DNA of 64,000 nt, taken from NCBI RefSeq assembly GCF_014192395.1, contig NZ_JACHXW010000007.1, forward strand, positions 1 to 64,000, given 5' to 3'. The notes beneath the pieces were generated by a model. That model made no database searches. It worked only from the letters and a program-made list of their open reading frames with translations, and was not told the origin of the DNA. This document shows, piece after piece, positions 1 through 7,554 of the stretch. Both the position numbers and the translations under genes were made by a program. Source of the stretch: Paenibacillus endophyticus. Its GTDB lineage: Bacteria; Bacillota; Bacilli; Paenibacillales; Paenibacillaceae. Every line of letters starts with the position of its first letter. The stretch's first letter is position 1.

Positions 1-86
1 TGCCCAATCCTGCGGCAAGACCAGCCTAATCGATGCAGCGCTTCTAGTTGTCCTCGTTCAATTATGGTAAGATGGGAGTAGCTCAT
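1..86 (-). CDS. IS30-family transposase, N-terminus only (cut by window edge)
   Basis: The first 28 codons run off the left edge. Reading leftward from the ATG at 86, the protein starts MSYSHLTIIERGQLEALHRL and continues GWSCRRIG. This is the helix-turn-helix opening typical of IS30-family transposases, which bind the element's inverted repeats and carry a DDE catalytic domain further on (outside the window). An AGGAG site lies just upstream of the ATG. The rest of the element lies to the left, so I cannot say whether it is intact. The family call rests on this short N-terminal match only. Confidence 0.72.
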   Translation of the reverse strand, partial: MSYSHLTIIERGQLEALHRLGWSCRRIG

Positions 87-167
87 GTTGGGTTCTCCTG
101 TAAATGATGGTTGTGTGGTAACTTCCATTTTACACGAATCCATTCATGGGCTTTTTTTTGTTCATCT

Positions 168-197
168 AGCTGTCGCACTTCATATTACAATTCGTCA
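168..197. mobile_element. Candidate outer end of the IS30-family element
   Basis: About 80-110 bp upstream of the transposase start is the stretch CTGTCGCACTTCATATTAC followed by AATTCGTC. It resembles the terminal inverted repeats I know from Bacillales IS30-family elements. The partner end is outside the window, so neither the boundary nor a target duplication can be confirmed. Confidence 0.35.
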
Positions 198-200
198 TTT

Positions 201-241
201 AAAAAAAGACTGCCGGCGGACTCATGTCCGTCAGCAGTCTT
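201..241 (-). terminator. Intrinsic terminator of the glycosyltransferase operon
   Basis: A 15-bp imperfect stem (207-221 with 226-240, loop TCAT) is followed on the minus strand by a run of seven T. It lies 23 bp past the stop of the ArnT-like gene and closes the four-gene operon. Confidence 0.85.
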
Positions 242-263
242 CTCCAATTAGTTACTTGCACGG

Positions 264-1526
264 CTAAGCAGCTTTCCCTCGCCTGACCGCATTTTTGATC
301 CGCTGCAGGAGATAGACGGCAAGCCAGCTCGATAAAATGATAAACAACGGCATAACCGTGAAATTATATCGGTATTCAGGCACAAACAGCAGTCTGATCA
401 AAGACATAATGAAAATGACTACCGCCAGCATCGCGGCAGGGTGCCTCCAGCGCCACAGCAGAAACAGAAGCGGAATAAGGCTGCTGTATACGATCAGCTG
501 ATGAAAATTATGGCCTTTCGGATACACCGTGAACCCCGGTTCATGGCCAGAACCGAAAAACATACGGTTGTACGTATACTCGAGCTTGCCTACCGTATAC
601 CACTTCACGTACTTCCAGGTTTGCTGCGTGAACCCCGCTTTAATTCTTGCCCAAGCCACCTCATCCTGAGTCAGGCCCGTTGGATCAACGATTTTGTCTG
701 TATAATCCTTATTGGGGTATGTACCTGCTTTGAACGGATTCGATTGCGAAGCCGTAAGCACAAATTCATGCAAGGTCACTGCGTTGCGAATCCACCATGG
801 AAGCATCGTTGCCGTCACACATAGACCCGTAATAACGCCAAGCAAGACCACTTTTTTTGCAACTTCCCATTTCGATCTTGTCGCTTCCATTAGTCCAGAT
901 CGGCGTCTGAACCATTGTTGAAGAAGGAATACGCCGTATAGGGGAACGAATAGCGGCAGAAACTCTGCCCGCACTAACACCGTCAAGCCGAGCAGCACGC
1001 CTGCAAATGCCGCGTCCCGTTTTCGCTGAGTACGGAAAGCATAGAGCTGCATAGCTAGATAGGCCATTAAGAAAAATAAAGCAAGCGTCTCTGTCAATAC
1101 AGCGCCTGTCGCCCAAATAAAGGGATGGTAGACCGCTCCAATTATAATAGCCAGCATCGCTACCCATTTGTTGCGCGTAGCCAGCATGGCTATGACGTAA
1201 ATCAGAGCTAAAGTAGCTACACTTATGAGAAGCTGAATCCATCTAATTAACGGATAAGGCTCGACATTCAACGCGTCGGCAAGCAGGTAAGTCCCGGCCA
1301 TGAATAATGGATAGCCCGGCGTTACCCTTGCATTCGAAACCTCTTCCTTGTAGGCATAGATTCCTTTGTCGATCAGTCGATGCACCATCTCGTCATAATA
1401 CTTGGTATCATGCGATACGGTGTGCTTTACCGAAGTAAGAAAATCCGCTCTCAACCAGCCTGCAAGCAGAAATATAAGAATGATCGCAATCGTCCATGCT
1501 TTGTTTTTCTTAACCCATTCCACCAA
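264..1526 (-). CDS. ArnT/PMT-like membrane glycosyltransferase
   Basis: A polytopic membrane protein of about 420 residues with some ten hydrophobic segments. It resembles the dolichyl-phosphate-mannose mannosyltransferase/ArnT (GT-C) superfamily, which moves a sugar from a polyprenyl-phosphate donor to an acceptor outside the cell. The first extracytoplasmic loop carries SHDTKYYDEM, the place where GT-C enzymes keep their catalytic acidic residue. The open frame extends to an ATG at 1613 but would then overlap the upstream gene. A TTG at 1526, ten bases after AGGAGG, fits better. It is last in an operon with a GT2, a DUF2304 protein and a small EamA-like protein, a set expected to make, flip and use a lipid-linked sugar. 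Acceptor unknown. Confidence 0.8.
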   Translation of the reverse strand: MVEWVKKNKAWTIAIILIFLLAGWLRADFLTSVKHTVSHDTKYYDEMVHRLIDKGIYAYKEEVSNARVTPGYPLFMAGTYLLADALNVEPYPLIRWIQLLISVATLALIYVIAMLATRNKWVAMLAIIIGAVYHPFIWATGAVLTETLALFFLMAYLAMQLYAFRTQRKRDAAFAGVLLGLTVLVRAEFLPLFVPLYGVFLLQQWFRRRSGLMEATRSKWEVAKKVVLLGVITGLCVTATMLPWWIRNAVTLHEFVLTASQSNPFKAGTYPNKDYTDKIVDPTGLTQDEVAWARIKAGFTQQTWKYVKWYTVGKLEYTYNRMFFGSGHEPGFTVYPKGHNFHQLIVYSSLIPLLFLLWRWRHPAAMLAVVIFIMSLIRLLFVPEYRYNFTVMPLFIILSSWLAVYLLQRIKNAVRRGKAA

Positions 1527-1558
1527 AACCGTAAATCCTCCTCTATGCCCCGAACAGC

Positions 1559-1903
1559 TTATTTCCAAGCGAGTACGATGACTCCTGCCAAAATGATGGC
1601 AACACCGATCCATCGCTGCAGCGGCACTGTTTCATGAAATATAAATACAGCTGCAATTAAAGCAATGACATAAGCCAAGCTTTGCAGCGGATAGGCCAAA
1701 CTAAGCGGCAGCTTCTTCAGCACGTAAAGCCACATCACAGTAGCGACACCGTATAATACAAGCCCTGACCATATATGCGGCGACCACAAAAGCGATACCC
1801 ACGAATCCCCTTTGGCCGTGTCCAGCTTGTTCATTCCTGTTTTCCATAAGAGCTGTCCTGAAACAAGCAGCAGAATGTTTAAAAACAATACGATATATGC
1901 CAT
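1559..1903 (-). CDS. Small four-helix EamA/SMR-like membrane protein (possible lipid-linked sugar flippase)
   Basis: 114 residues with four predicted membrane helices and a half-size EamA/drug-metabolite-transporter fold, similar to ArnE/ArnF subunits that flip undecaprenyl-phosphate-linked aminoarabinose. The C-terminal half (LPLSLAYPLQSLAYVIALIA) has the usual Pro and small-residue pattern of the family. The start overlaps the DUF2304 stop in a TAATG, implying translational coupling. Flanking GT2 and ArnT-like genes suggest it moves the polyprenyl-phosphate sugar across the membrane. A plain SMR exporter is the alternative but fits the context less well. Confidence 0.75.
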   Translation of the reverse strand: MAYIVLFLNILLLVSGQLLWKTGMNKLDTAKGDSWVSLLWSPHIWSGLVLYGVATVMWLYVLKKLPLSLAYPLQSLAYVIALIAAVFIFHETVPLQRWIGVAIILAGVIVLAWK

Positions 1904-2247
1904 TAGGAATCCGACCTTTTGCGTTCATGCAATTCATGGTGCAAGATGCCAAGCTCCTGTGTAAGGCGAATGACCTTCTCGGACAGCTTCGATACGATGA
2001 CCGTAAGATGCAGAATGAGCGCAATGCAAAACAAAATGCCGACTAAGAAGAGCAGTGCCGGCGCGTAATCGATTCCTACCGCATCCGCCAAAGCGTCAAT
2101 AATCTGTACGCGGACGGATAAAATAAGCATAACAACGCCGAACAACAGCCACAGCATCGAATATTGCTCGCGCAGAAGCCGACGGTTAATCAACATAATA
2201 AGTACAAACAAAAAAACAACGCTTGTGATAATCCACAAGGCTTGCAT
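1903..2247 (-). CDS. DUF2304 family membrane protein
   Basis: 114 residues. Three hydrophobic segments (about residues 3-20, 33-52 and 66-86) are followed by a basic, coiled-coil-like C-terminal tail (about 88-114). Size and layout match DUF2304 proteins, which very often sit next to DPM1-like GT2 genes and are thought to be membrane partners of those enzymes. No catalytic motif is visible. A strong AAGGAGG site precedes the ATG. It lies between the GT2 and the EamA-like gene, with which it overlaps. Confidence 0.8.
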   Translation of the reverse strand: MQALWIITSVVFLFVLIMLINRRLLREQYSMLWLLFGVVMLILSVRVQIIDALADAVGIDYAPALLFLVGILFCIALILHLTVIVSKLSEKVIRLTQELGILHHELHERKRSDS

Positions 2248-2307
2248 GGTGTATCCTCCTTCAAGCTATCACGACCTTGTATTGAAGCTTCGCAGCTTCT
2301 GGTACCT

Positions 2308-3090
2308 CTATGATTGAACTTCTACCGGCTTTGTTGCCTTCAAGCTGCGAATAAACAGCGACAGCGTTACCTTTACCATATAATACACCGAACGTACTGC
2401 ATTTATTGATGAAGTGCCTCCCGTGCGCGCGTCCATCACGACCGCAACCTCGCTAGTGCGCAGGCCGCTGCGGTGAATCAGCACAATGGAGTCCACTTCC
2501 GGATAGTCAGTTGCATAATCACTTTGGAATACCGCGATTGCCCGTTTGTTGGCTGCTCTGAAGCCCGATGTTACATCCAGAACGCGTTTATGTGTCATCG
2601 CGCTGACGATCGTGGACAAGATTTTGATGCCTGCTCTCCGCGATGCCGAAGAAAGGAAACCTGTTTGCTCAATAAATCTGGAGCCGATCGCCAAATCAGC
2701 CTTTCCATTAAGCACCGGGTCCAAAATAAGATGCAGCTGTTCCGCTTTATGCTGTCCGTCTCCGTCTACTTGAACCGCAACATCGAAGCCGTAACGATGT
2801 GCATAACGATAGCCGGTCTGCATGGCGCCGCCAATACCCAAATTCGTTGGAAGTGTGATGACAGCCGCGCCGTTTGCCTCCGCTACTTCACGGGTACGGT
2901 CCTTCGAGCCGTCATTGATGACTAATATGTGAGCAGACGGGCAATGCTTCTTCACATCTTGGATCACATGGCTTATGCTGTGTTCCTCATTATAAGCCGG
3001 AATAATGATCAATATTTTTGAAGACGTCAACCCTTGCCGCAGAGACTCTCCGGTAATCTTGCTGTCCTTTTTCGTCATGACTGCGTTCAC
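2308..3090 (-). CDS. DPM1/GtrB-like family 2 glycosyltransferase
   Basis: Cytosolic GT2 (GT-A fold) enzyme without C-terminal membrane helices. The nucleotide-binding strand reads ILIIIPAYNEE, INDGSKDRT follows, and the metal-binding motif is VQVDGDGQH. This pattern is typical of enzymes that charge polyprenyl phosphate with a sugar from an NDP-sugar. The frame is open to 3138, but the best ribosome site (GGAG) points to a GTG at 3090; an ATG at 3078 is also possible. It is first in the operon, behind a sigma-A promoter, and should make the lipid-linked donor used by the ArnT-like enzyme three genes downstream. Confidence 0.85.
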   Translation of the reverse strand: MNAVMTKKDSKITGESLRQGLTSSKILIIIPAYNEEHSISHVIQDVKKHCPSAHILVINDGSKDRTREVAEANGAAVITLPTNLGIGGAMQTGYRYAHRYGFDVAVQVDGDGQHKAEQLHLILDPVLNGKADLAIGSRFIEQTGFLSSASRRAGIKILSTIVSAMTHKRVLDVTSGFRAANKRAIAVFQSDYATDYPEVDSIVLIHRSGLRTSEVAVVMDARTGGTSSINAVRSVYYMVKVTLSLFIRSLKATKPVEVQS

Positions 3091-3146
3091 TTCATCACCA
3101 CTCCATAAATCAAAATTTGAGTACGCTAAAGCGCACAATTAGTTTA

Positions 3147-3175
3147 ATTCTACTAACAACTCTATTAGAAAGCAA
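3147..3175 (-). promoter_or_regulatory. Sigma-A promoter of the lipid-linked sugar operon
   Basis: On the minus strand TTGCTT (3175-3170) is separated by 17 bp from TAGAAT (3152-3147). It lies about 60 bp upstream of the GT2 start. Confidence 0.6.
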
Positions 3176-3282
3176 CCGATACGATTGTGAATTTGTGTAA
3201 AATATGTGCATTTCAAGCCTTTTTATCAACCATAAGTTAACAAAAATAGTAACTTATGTTTGGTAGACAAATGGCTTTCATG

Positions 3283-3330
3283 AAAAAAATATCGTCTGAT
3301 GAACAGCCATTGGCTGATACCAGACGATAT
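3283..3330 (-). terminator. Intrinsic terminator of trxA
   Basis: A perfect 10-bp stem (3289-3298 with 3321-3330), with a smaller GCCATTGGC hairpin in its loop, is followed on the minus strand by seven T. It starts 30 bp past the trxA stop. Confidence 0.85.
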
Positions 3331-3359
3331 TTAGACGGTATTCAATTGGAAAAAGTTGC

Positions 3360-3671
3360 TTATAGCTGACCGGAAATTTTCGCTTTCAAAGCATCTTTGC
3401 TTTGAACGCCGACCATTTTGTCAACAGGCTGGCCATCTTTGAAAAGAATCAAAGTCGGTATGCTCATTACGCCGAATTGGGAAGCAAGCTCAGGCTGCTC
3501 ATCCACGTTGATTTTTGCAATTACGGCTTGACCTTCAAGCTCAGTGGAAAGCTCCTCTACGATCGGAAGCTGCATTTTGCAAGGTCCGCACCAAGGTGCC
3601 CAGAAATCTACAAGGGAAACGCCGTTTTGAATGCTCTCGTTAAAGTTTTCTTTCGTCAATGCTACTGCCAT
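3360..3671 (-). CDS. trxA: Thioredoxin
   Basis: 103-residue thioredoxin that reduces protein disulfides in the cytosol. The active site WCGPCK places the redox cysteines at 28 and 31, and the cis-proline loop MSIPTL is present. The frame opens at an ATG at 3680, but that codon abuts the GAGAGG ribosome site; the ATG at 3671 has a 9-base spacing and gives the normal length. It stands alone with its own terminator. The Bcp and GSH-peroxidase-like enzymes elsewhere in the window are plausible clients. Confidence 0.95.
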   Translation of the reverse strand: MAVALTKENFNESIQNGVSLVDFWAPWCGPCKMQLPIVEELSTELEGQAVIAKINVDEQPELASQFGVMSIPTLILFKDGQPVDKMVGVQSKDALKAKISGQL

Positions 3672-3744
3672 TTCAATCATCCTCTCTAAACAATGTGTAT
3701 GATAAAGGGAATACCCGTCTCACCGCTTGTTGAAACGCGATTCG

Positions 3745-4164
3745 CTATTCGCAAGCGTGAATTTGTTTCAACACATCCTGAATCGTTATCGCGCTGAAAT
3801 GACTCTCCAGCTGCTTCTCCGCCGTGCAAAATATACCGAACATCACTTGATTCATATTCGATCCCACGACACAATCCATCTCTGGATTGCCCGAGCACCA
3901 GCTCGGAATTAGCGAGCCTTGTGCCATTACTCGATAAATATCAGCCAATGTTACCACATTCGGATCAATCGTCAGCCTGTAGCCTCCTCCCGATCCTTCA
4001 CGTGTATCCACATATCCGCTGCGTCGCAAACCACCCATTACCTTCCTGACGCGAGCAGAGTGCGTACCGACATTGTCGGCAATCATATCGCTGCTAGCCA
4101 TTCTGTCCGGTAAATAAGCCAAGTAAACGAGACTGTGTACGGCAATCGTAAATTCGCTGTTCAC
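3745..4164 (-). CDS. Rrf2-family transcriptional regulator
   Basis: 139 residues with an N-terminal winged helix (recognition region about residues 25-50, wing EGSGGGYRL at 56-64) and a C-terminal dimerisation helix. Cysteines lie at 90, 98, 113 and 138. The first three sit where IscR/NsrR-type members bind an Fe-S cluster, although the 7- and 14-residue spacing is not the IscR pattern. A redox or nitric-oxide sensing role is possible but not shown. The promoter overlaps a 23-bp dyad, suggesting autoregulation. It is next to trxA, which would suit a thiol-stress regulator. Confidence 0.85.
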   Translation of the reverse strand: MNSEFTIAVHSLVYLAYLPDRMASSDMIADNVGTHSARVRKVMGGLRRSGYVDTREGSGGGYRLTIDPNVVTLADIYRVMAQGSLIPSWCSGNPEMDCVVGSNMNQVMFGIFCTAEKQLESHFSAITIQDVLKQIHACE

Positions 4165-4188
4165 TGTTTAAGGGCCTCCCTGCTTTGT

Positions 4189-4223
4189 ACTGTAATTTTA
4201 TCAGTTACAGTTAAAGTTGTCAA
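4189..4223 (-). promoter_or_regulatory. Sigma-A promoter with overlapping dyad (candidate Rrf2 operator)
   Basis: On the minus strand TTGACA (4223-4218), a 17-bp spacer and TAAAAT (4200-4195) form a near-consensus promoter. Inside it is a perfect inverted repeat, ACTGTAA (4189-4195) and TTACAGT (4205-4211), with a 9-bp gap. A dimer bound there would cover the -10 box and the spacer. Confidence 0.7.
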
Positions 4224-4454
4224 TAGACAGGACGCCAAATCGCTTTCTTAGCATGCGGAAGGATTCACTCCGCTATTCTACTCAATTATTGGATCGGAAT
4301 CGCAACATTTTTTTTGATGCACAGTCATGTTTGAGCGATGTCTCCGAATAAATATGAAAGGTGCTTCCTCTTTCGGTTTGGCCGCACCAAACCGGGTAGG
4401 CACATGCTTCCTAAACTAGTTTTACTTTGTAAAACTTTAAGGAGGTGACACATA

Positions 4455-4664
4455 ATGGCATTATTTTGGAATCGATGGATACCCGTTCGTACGGAAGGCG
4501 GTTCTAGAGCGGAGCTTATTGACCGACTGGAGGCCCACTTCAAGGCAAATGGATTGAAATCCAAAATTACCATTGAAGGCAATTCCTTGAGACGGATTCA
4601 TGTGCTTAAGAAGGACGCCGATCTTGCAAAGGTTCTGCTCGATGCGTTTGACGAGGAGCATTAA
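4455..4664 (+). CDS. Small conserved-looking protein of unknown function
   Basis: 69 residues preceded by an excellent AAGGAGGTGACACATA leader. The protein is soluble and mixed alpha/beta. It opens MALFWNRWIPVRTEGG and then reads like a single small ferredoxin-like unit with basic and acidic stretches. I do not recognise the family. It has no operon partner: the upstream neighbour is divergent and the downstream neighbour convergent. The ribosome site and even codon use make it a real gene. Confidence 0.7.
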   Translation: MALFWNRWIPVRTEGGSRAELIDRLEAHFKANGLKSKITIEGNSLRRIHVLKKDADLAKVLLDAFDEEH

Positions 4665-4691
4665 TGCGGGCACGCAGCAAAGCTAAAAGCA

Positions 4692-4722
4692 AGCAGCGGC
4701 ATTCTTCTCGAATGCCGCTGCT
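4692..4722. terminator. Shared bidirectional terminator hairpin
   Basis: A perfect 13-bp stem (4692-4704 with 4710-4722, loop TTCTC) between two convergent genes. The T-rich side (TGCTTTTAGCTTT) is on the minus strand, so it mainly serves the kinase-like gene. Confidence 0.75.
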
Positions 4723-4733
4723 CTCGCTGTCGA

Positions 4734-5414
4734 TTAGGACGAGCGTCCGATAACCGAGGAATTTCTTACGAAGCGATAACCTTTACGCACACCGTTGAGT
4801 ACCCATTCCGGAACCGGAATCGCCTTCTTGGATAAAAAAGGCATATAAATTTTGTTGTAGGCTTTTTTCAGATCATCCCACATTGTGCACGGCTCTTCCT
4901 TCAAAAAGTCTGAAATATCAAGCACAATGCCACGGCCGTCCTGCATCATGACATTTTTGCCATGCACATCATGCGGGTGCAATCCGCGCAATCTTGCGTA
5001 ATCGAGTGCTTCATCAATATCCGCAATCACCTTCTGGGGAATAATAACCCCGTCAATAATGCACTGGTAGAGAGTCTTGCCCTTCAATCGTTTTAGAATC
5101 AAGTAAAAATGCCCTTTATGATCGCCCGCATGATAACACTCGGAATAAGCGGGATGACTGCCGATCCTGGAATATACCTCGCATTCGCTCTCCCAGCCTT
5201 CACGCCCTGGCGCATATACCTTCACCGCAATATCCGAATGGTCGCGGTGCGTAAATACACCAGCATAATTGCCAGCCCCCAACAGCTTCCAGCCCTGCGG
5301 AGTGTCGTCTACACGAATGGGATCAGCAGGGTCAACACTGCCAAGCACCAGATTCGACAATAAGCTATCCTCCACTAGCCGGATAAGCCCGTCCAATTCC
5401 TTCTCATCCAACAT
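4734..5414 (-). CDS. Serine/threonine-kinase-like protein
   Basis: About 226 residues with a reduced protein-kinase fold. LLGAGNYAGVF is the glycine loop, IAVKVY carries the ATP-binding Lys, HPHDVHGKNVM is the catalytic loop with Asp and Asn, and LDISDF stands in for DFG. This resembles the small bacterial kinases of the YrzF/YbdM type. The frame begins at 5471, but AGAAGGA and its spacing select the ATG at 5414. It has no sensor domain and no membrane helix. The substrate cannot be told; it could also be a small-molecule kinase. Confidence 0.75.
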   Translation of the reverse strand: MLDEKELDGLIRLVEDSLLSNLVLGSVDPADPIRVDDTPQGWKLLGAGNYAGVFTHRDHSDIAVKVYAPGREGWESECEVYSRIGSHPAYSECYHAGDHKGHFYLILKRLKGKTLYQCIIDGVIIPQKVIADIDEALDYARLRGLHPHDVHGKNVMMQDGRGIVLDISDFLKEEPCTMWDDLKKAYNKIYMPFLSKKAIPVPEWVLNGVRKGYRFVRNSSVIGRSS

Positions 5415-5474
5415 ACTAATTCCTTCTTTCTTTACCTGCGAACACTGTTTCCTACATTGTAAGACCAGCAAGCA

Positions 5475-5525
5475 GAAAAATAAAGACCGCGACAGAAAGC
5501 TTATCAGCTCTCCGCCACGGTCTTT
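5475..5525 (-). terminator. Terminator of the SMR efflux operon
   Basis: An 8-bp stem (5482-5489 with 5518-5525) closes a longer loop and is followed on the minus strand by ATTTTTC. It lies just past the stop of the second SMR gene. Confidence 0.75.
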
Positions 5526-5540
5526 GCCCTTTCGCGAGAC

Positions 5541-5864
5541 TTAATGGCCTCCGCTTACTACCTTCAAACCAATGACGCCTGAAATAATCATCGATAAAAA
5601 CAACACTTTCCGCCAATCTCTCGATTCACCAAAAACAAACATGCCTAATATGACACTGCCGATTGAGCCGATCCCCGTCCAAATGCCGTAAGCAGTACTA
5701 ATGGGGATGGTTTGCAGCGCTTTGGATAAGAAGAAAAAGCTAACGAAGCCTGCCCCTATCGCACCAACCGTGCCCTTCCAGCGCTTAAAGCCGTCCGACA
5801 GCTTCATAAACGTAACGCCGCCTACCTCGCCTAACCCCGATATGATCAAAAAGATCCAAGCCAT
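5541..5864 (-). CDS. SMR-family efflux subunit, YkkD-like
   Basis: 107 residues and four membrane helices. The essential membrane glutamate lies in GLGEVGG near residue 13, and the dimerisation segment GIWTGIGSIGSVILGM is typical of small multidrug resistance proteins. It is the shorter partner of a paired SMR operon: the upstream SMR stops two bases before this start, so a YkkCD-like heterodimer is likely. Such pairs export guanidinium or cationic drugs by proton exchange. Control is by the TetR gene at the head of the operon; I saw no ykkC riboswitch. Confidence 0.88.
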   Translation of the reverse strand: MAWIFLIISGLGEVGGVTFMKLSDGFKRWKGTVGAIGAGFVSFFFLSKALQTIPISTAYGIWTGIGSIGSVILGMFVFGESRDWRKVLFLSMIISGVIGLKVVSGGH

Positions 5865-5865
5865 A

Positions 5866-6246
5866 TTATGAACCCACCTTTTCGTGCTCTACGCTGATTT
5901 CACTTGCCTTTGCATCTTGTGCCGGCTTCTCCTTCGATACGAGCTTTAAGCCGACAATACCGCCCACGAGTACCGCGATAAAAAACAAACGCCAGAAATC
6001 AGCCGGTTCATCCAGTATGAATATGCCTGCTATGACCGTACCAACCGTACCGATTCCCGTAAACATCGCGTACGCTACGCCAATTTCAATGGTTCTCATC
6101 GCGCGGGCAAACAGCATGAAGCTGGCTGCCAGCACGATAATGGTAATGATGCTCGGAACGAGCTGCGTGAAGCCCTCCGAATATTTGAGACCGAACGTCC
6201 AGCCTACCTCAAGAACTCCGGCTAACAATAGAAATACCCACTGCAT
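5866..6246 (-). CDS. SMR-family efflux subunit, Gdx/YkkC-like
   Basis: 126 residues: four helices plus a charged 20-residue cytosolic tail not found in minimal SMR proteins. The N-terminus (LEVGWTFGLKYSEGFTQL) closely follows the guanidinium-exporter (Gdx/SugE) pattern, including the key Glu and the following Trp. It pairs with the YkkD-like gene directly downstream. The start lies 6 bases after the TetR stop with a GAGAGGA site, so all three genes form one operon. Guanidinium or quaternary cations are the likely substrates, inferred from family resemblance only. Confidence 0.88.
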   Translation of the reverse strand: MQWVFLLLAGVLEVGWTFGLKYSEGFTQLVPSIITIIVLAASFMLFARAMRTIEIGVAYAMFTGIGTVGTVIAGIFILDEPADFWRLFFIAVLVGGIVGLKLVSKEKPAQDAKASEISVEHEKVGS

Positions 6247-6252
6247 GCTTAC

Positions 6253-6858
6253 TCATTCCTCTCTCGCTGTCATCGTCCATAGCTGCCACAATGATTGCCA
6301 AACTAATTTTTTTCTTTTTTCGAATAGCTCTTCTGCATATAATTGGTTCTCGACAAGCATACCGTCGACACACACATAAAACGCAGCAATAAGCCGTTCT
6401 TCTTCCGCGCCATCAAACAAGCCCTCTTGGGCGCCTTGATGCAGCACCTTAACGATACCCACGGTCAGCTCGTTCTCGTAGTACAAAAAATCTTGTCTCA
6501 GCTGATCCCGCAAATGCCGCGGCGGCACGAGAATCGTGCGCTTCAAGAATGCCTGGCCAGTCGACATATGCTTCAGGTCGGTGAAAAAAGCAAACAATCG
6601 ATACACCTGCTGTTTAACCGGCTCCTGCTCCATTTCGGCAAGGAGCTCCATATACTGCTTCCGTTCTTCAGCGATCACCTCTTGAATCAACTGAACAAAC
6701 AATTGCTCCTTCGACTTATAATGCGCATATATGGACGGAGTTTTGATGCCCACCGCCTTGGCAATTTCTGAAAGCGCCGCACCTTCGTAGCCGGACTCGG
6801 TAAACATCGTTAGCGCAGCTTGCTTGATTTTCTCCGAGGTTGTAGGCTCTGTACTCAT
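6253..6858 (-). CDS. TetR-family repressor of the SMR operon
   Basis: 201 residues. The N-terminal helix-turn-helix (about residues 8-55; ALSEIAKAVGIKTPSIYAHY) is typical of TetR regulators; the rest is the helical ligand-binding and dimer domain. It is the first gene of the operon and is followed within a few bases by the two SMR genes, so it probably responds to their substrate. A GGAGGG site precedes the ATG, and a palindrome lies just downstream of the -10 box. Confidence 0.9.
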   Translation of the reverse strand: MSTEPTTSEKIKQAALTMFTESGYEGAALSEIAKAVGIKTPSIYAHYKSKEQLFVQLIQEVIAEERKQYMELLAEMEQEPVKQQVYRLFAFFTDLKHMSTGQAFLKRTILVPPRHLRDQLRQDFLYYENELTVGIVKVLHQGAQEGLFDGAEEERLIAAFYVCVDGMLVENQLYAEELFEKRKKLVWQSLWQLWTMTAREE

Positions 6859-6893
6859 AGGAAATCCCTCCGCAACGTATCGCCTCGTCTTGC

Positions 6894-6947
6894 CTAACGA
6901 ACGTTAGTTAGTCTAGTGATTGTAAGACGATCGGTCCCAAAAGTCAA
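6894..6947 (-). promoter_or_regulatory. Promoter and operator of the TetR-SMR operon
   Basis: On the minus strand TTGACT (6947-6942), 17 bp and TACAAT (6924-6919) form a strong sigma-A promoter. Inverted arms CTAACG (6894-6899) and CGTTAG (6902-6907) lie at the expected start of transcription, where bound TetR would block initiation. Confidence 0.72.
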
Positions 6948-6960
6948 GGCTTTAATCCGC

Positions 6961-7060
6961 TTAAGCGTAACGGCTGTAGCCGTCCTTTGTGGCAAAAACA
7001 GTCGTTTCGCGGAGATATATAAGCGCAATTATATGTGAAAACCTATTAATTCTTATAAAT
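6961..7060 (+). repeat. Intergenic repeat, subtype A (copy 1)
   Basis: Shares AAGCGTAACGGCTG, CCGTCC and GTCGTTTCGCGGAGA with the copies at 11037 and 63656. The second half is a weak hairpin ending TTATAAAT. It directly abuts the terminator of the 7114 gene. Confidence 0.8.
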
Positions 7061-7066
7061 CAAAAA

Positions 7067-7110
7067 AAGCCGCGCAGACCCATTTTGCTCAGAGGGCCTG
7101 CACGGCTTTA
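7067..7110 (-). terminator. Terminator of the hisC operon
   Basis: An interrupted stem (AAAGCCG...GCAG with CTGC...CGGCTTT) is followed on the minus strand by seven T. It begins four bases past the stop of the last gene of the operon. Confidence 0.8.
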
Positions 7111-7113
7111 CAT

Positions 7114-7554
7114 TCAGTTTTGTTTTTTGGCCCGGTTGTACCTATCCCGAAGCAGCCATCCCGCGTTGATAAGCATCCCGAGCGCTATGCTAAGCAGCAT
7201 GATCATTACATTAAGAATAAGGAAATACACGAGCAGCAGTCCAAAGTCGGTCTCATTCCGGGATAACGGAAGAACCTGGCTCAGCATGTATGCGAGCAAC
7301 ACGCTGAACGGAATCCAGAATAGGAATATAAAAATCGGAAAATACCAATGACGGTTGCGAAACCACTTCACAATGGGTACGGAAAAAGCAACAACCATCA
7401 GCGCGCATATGATATAGCTGTTATTGACGATACCGCTATTGAAATAGGCCGTGTACAAAAACACATTTCCCGCAGCCGCATAAATCAAGCTTAACAGCAG
7501 TACGATTCGCATCGAGCGCTTGAACAACGCTTGCTCCTTCACTGCCTCTTCCAT
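7114..7554 (-). CDS. Four-helix membrane protein of unknown function
   Basis: 146 residues with hydrophobic segments at about 15-37, 45-62, 70-92 and 103-130, and a basic C-terminus (RDRYNRAKKQN) that is probably cytosolic. I recognise no motif. Its ATG overlaps the hisC stop (TAATG), so it is translationally coupled and last in an operon with hisC, a VanZ protein, a phosphoesterase and a GNAT protein. Function cannot be told from sequence. Confidence 0.75.
   Translation of the reverse strand: MEEAVKEQALFKRSMRIVLLLSLIYAAAGNVFLYTAYFNSGIVNNSYIICALMVVAFSVPIVKWFRNRHWYFPIFIFLFWIPFSVLLAYMLSQVLPLSRNETDFGLLLVYFLILNVMIMLLSIALGMLINAGWLLRDRYNRAKKQN

Noticed and set aside
6859..7060. ykkC-type guanidine riboswitch before the SMR operon
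   Set aside because: I found no conserved guanidine-I motifs; the region holds a promoter, a TetR-like dyad and an intergenic repeat.
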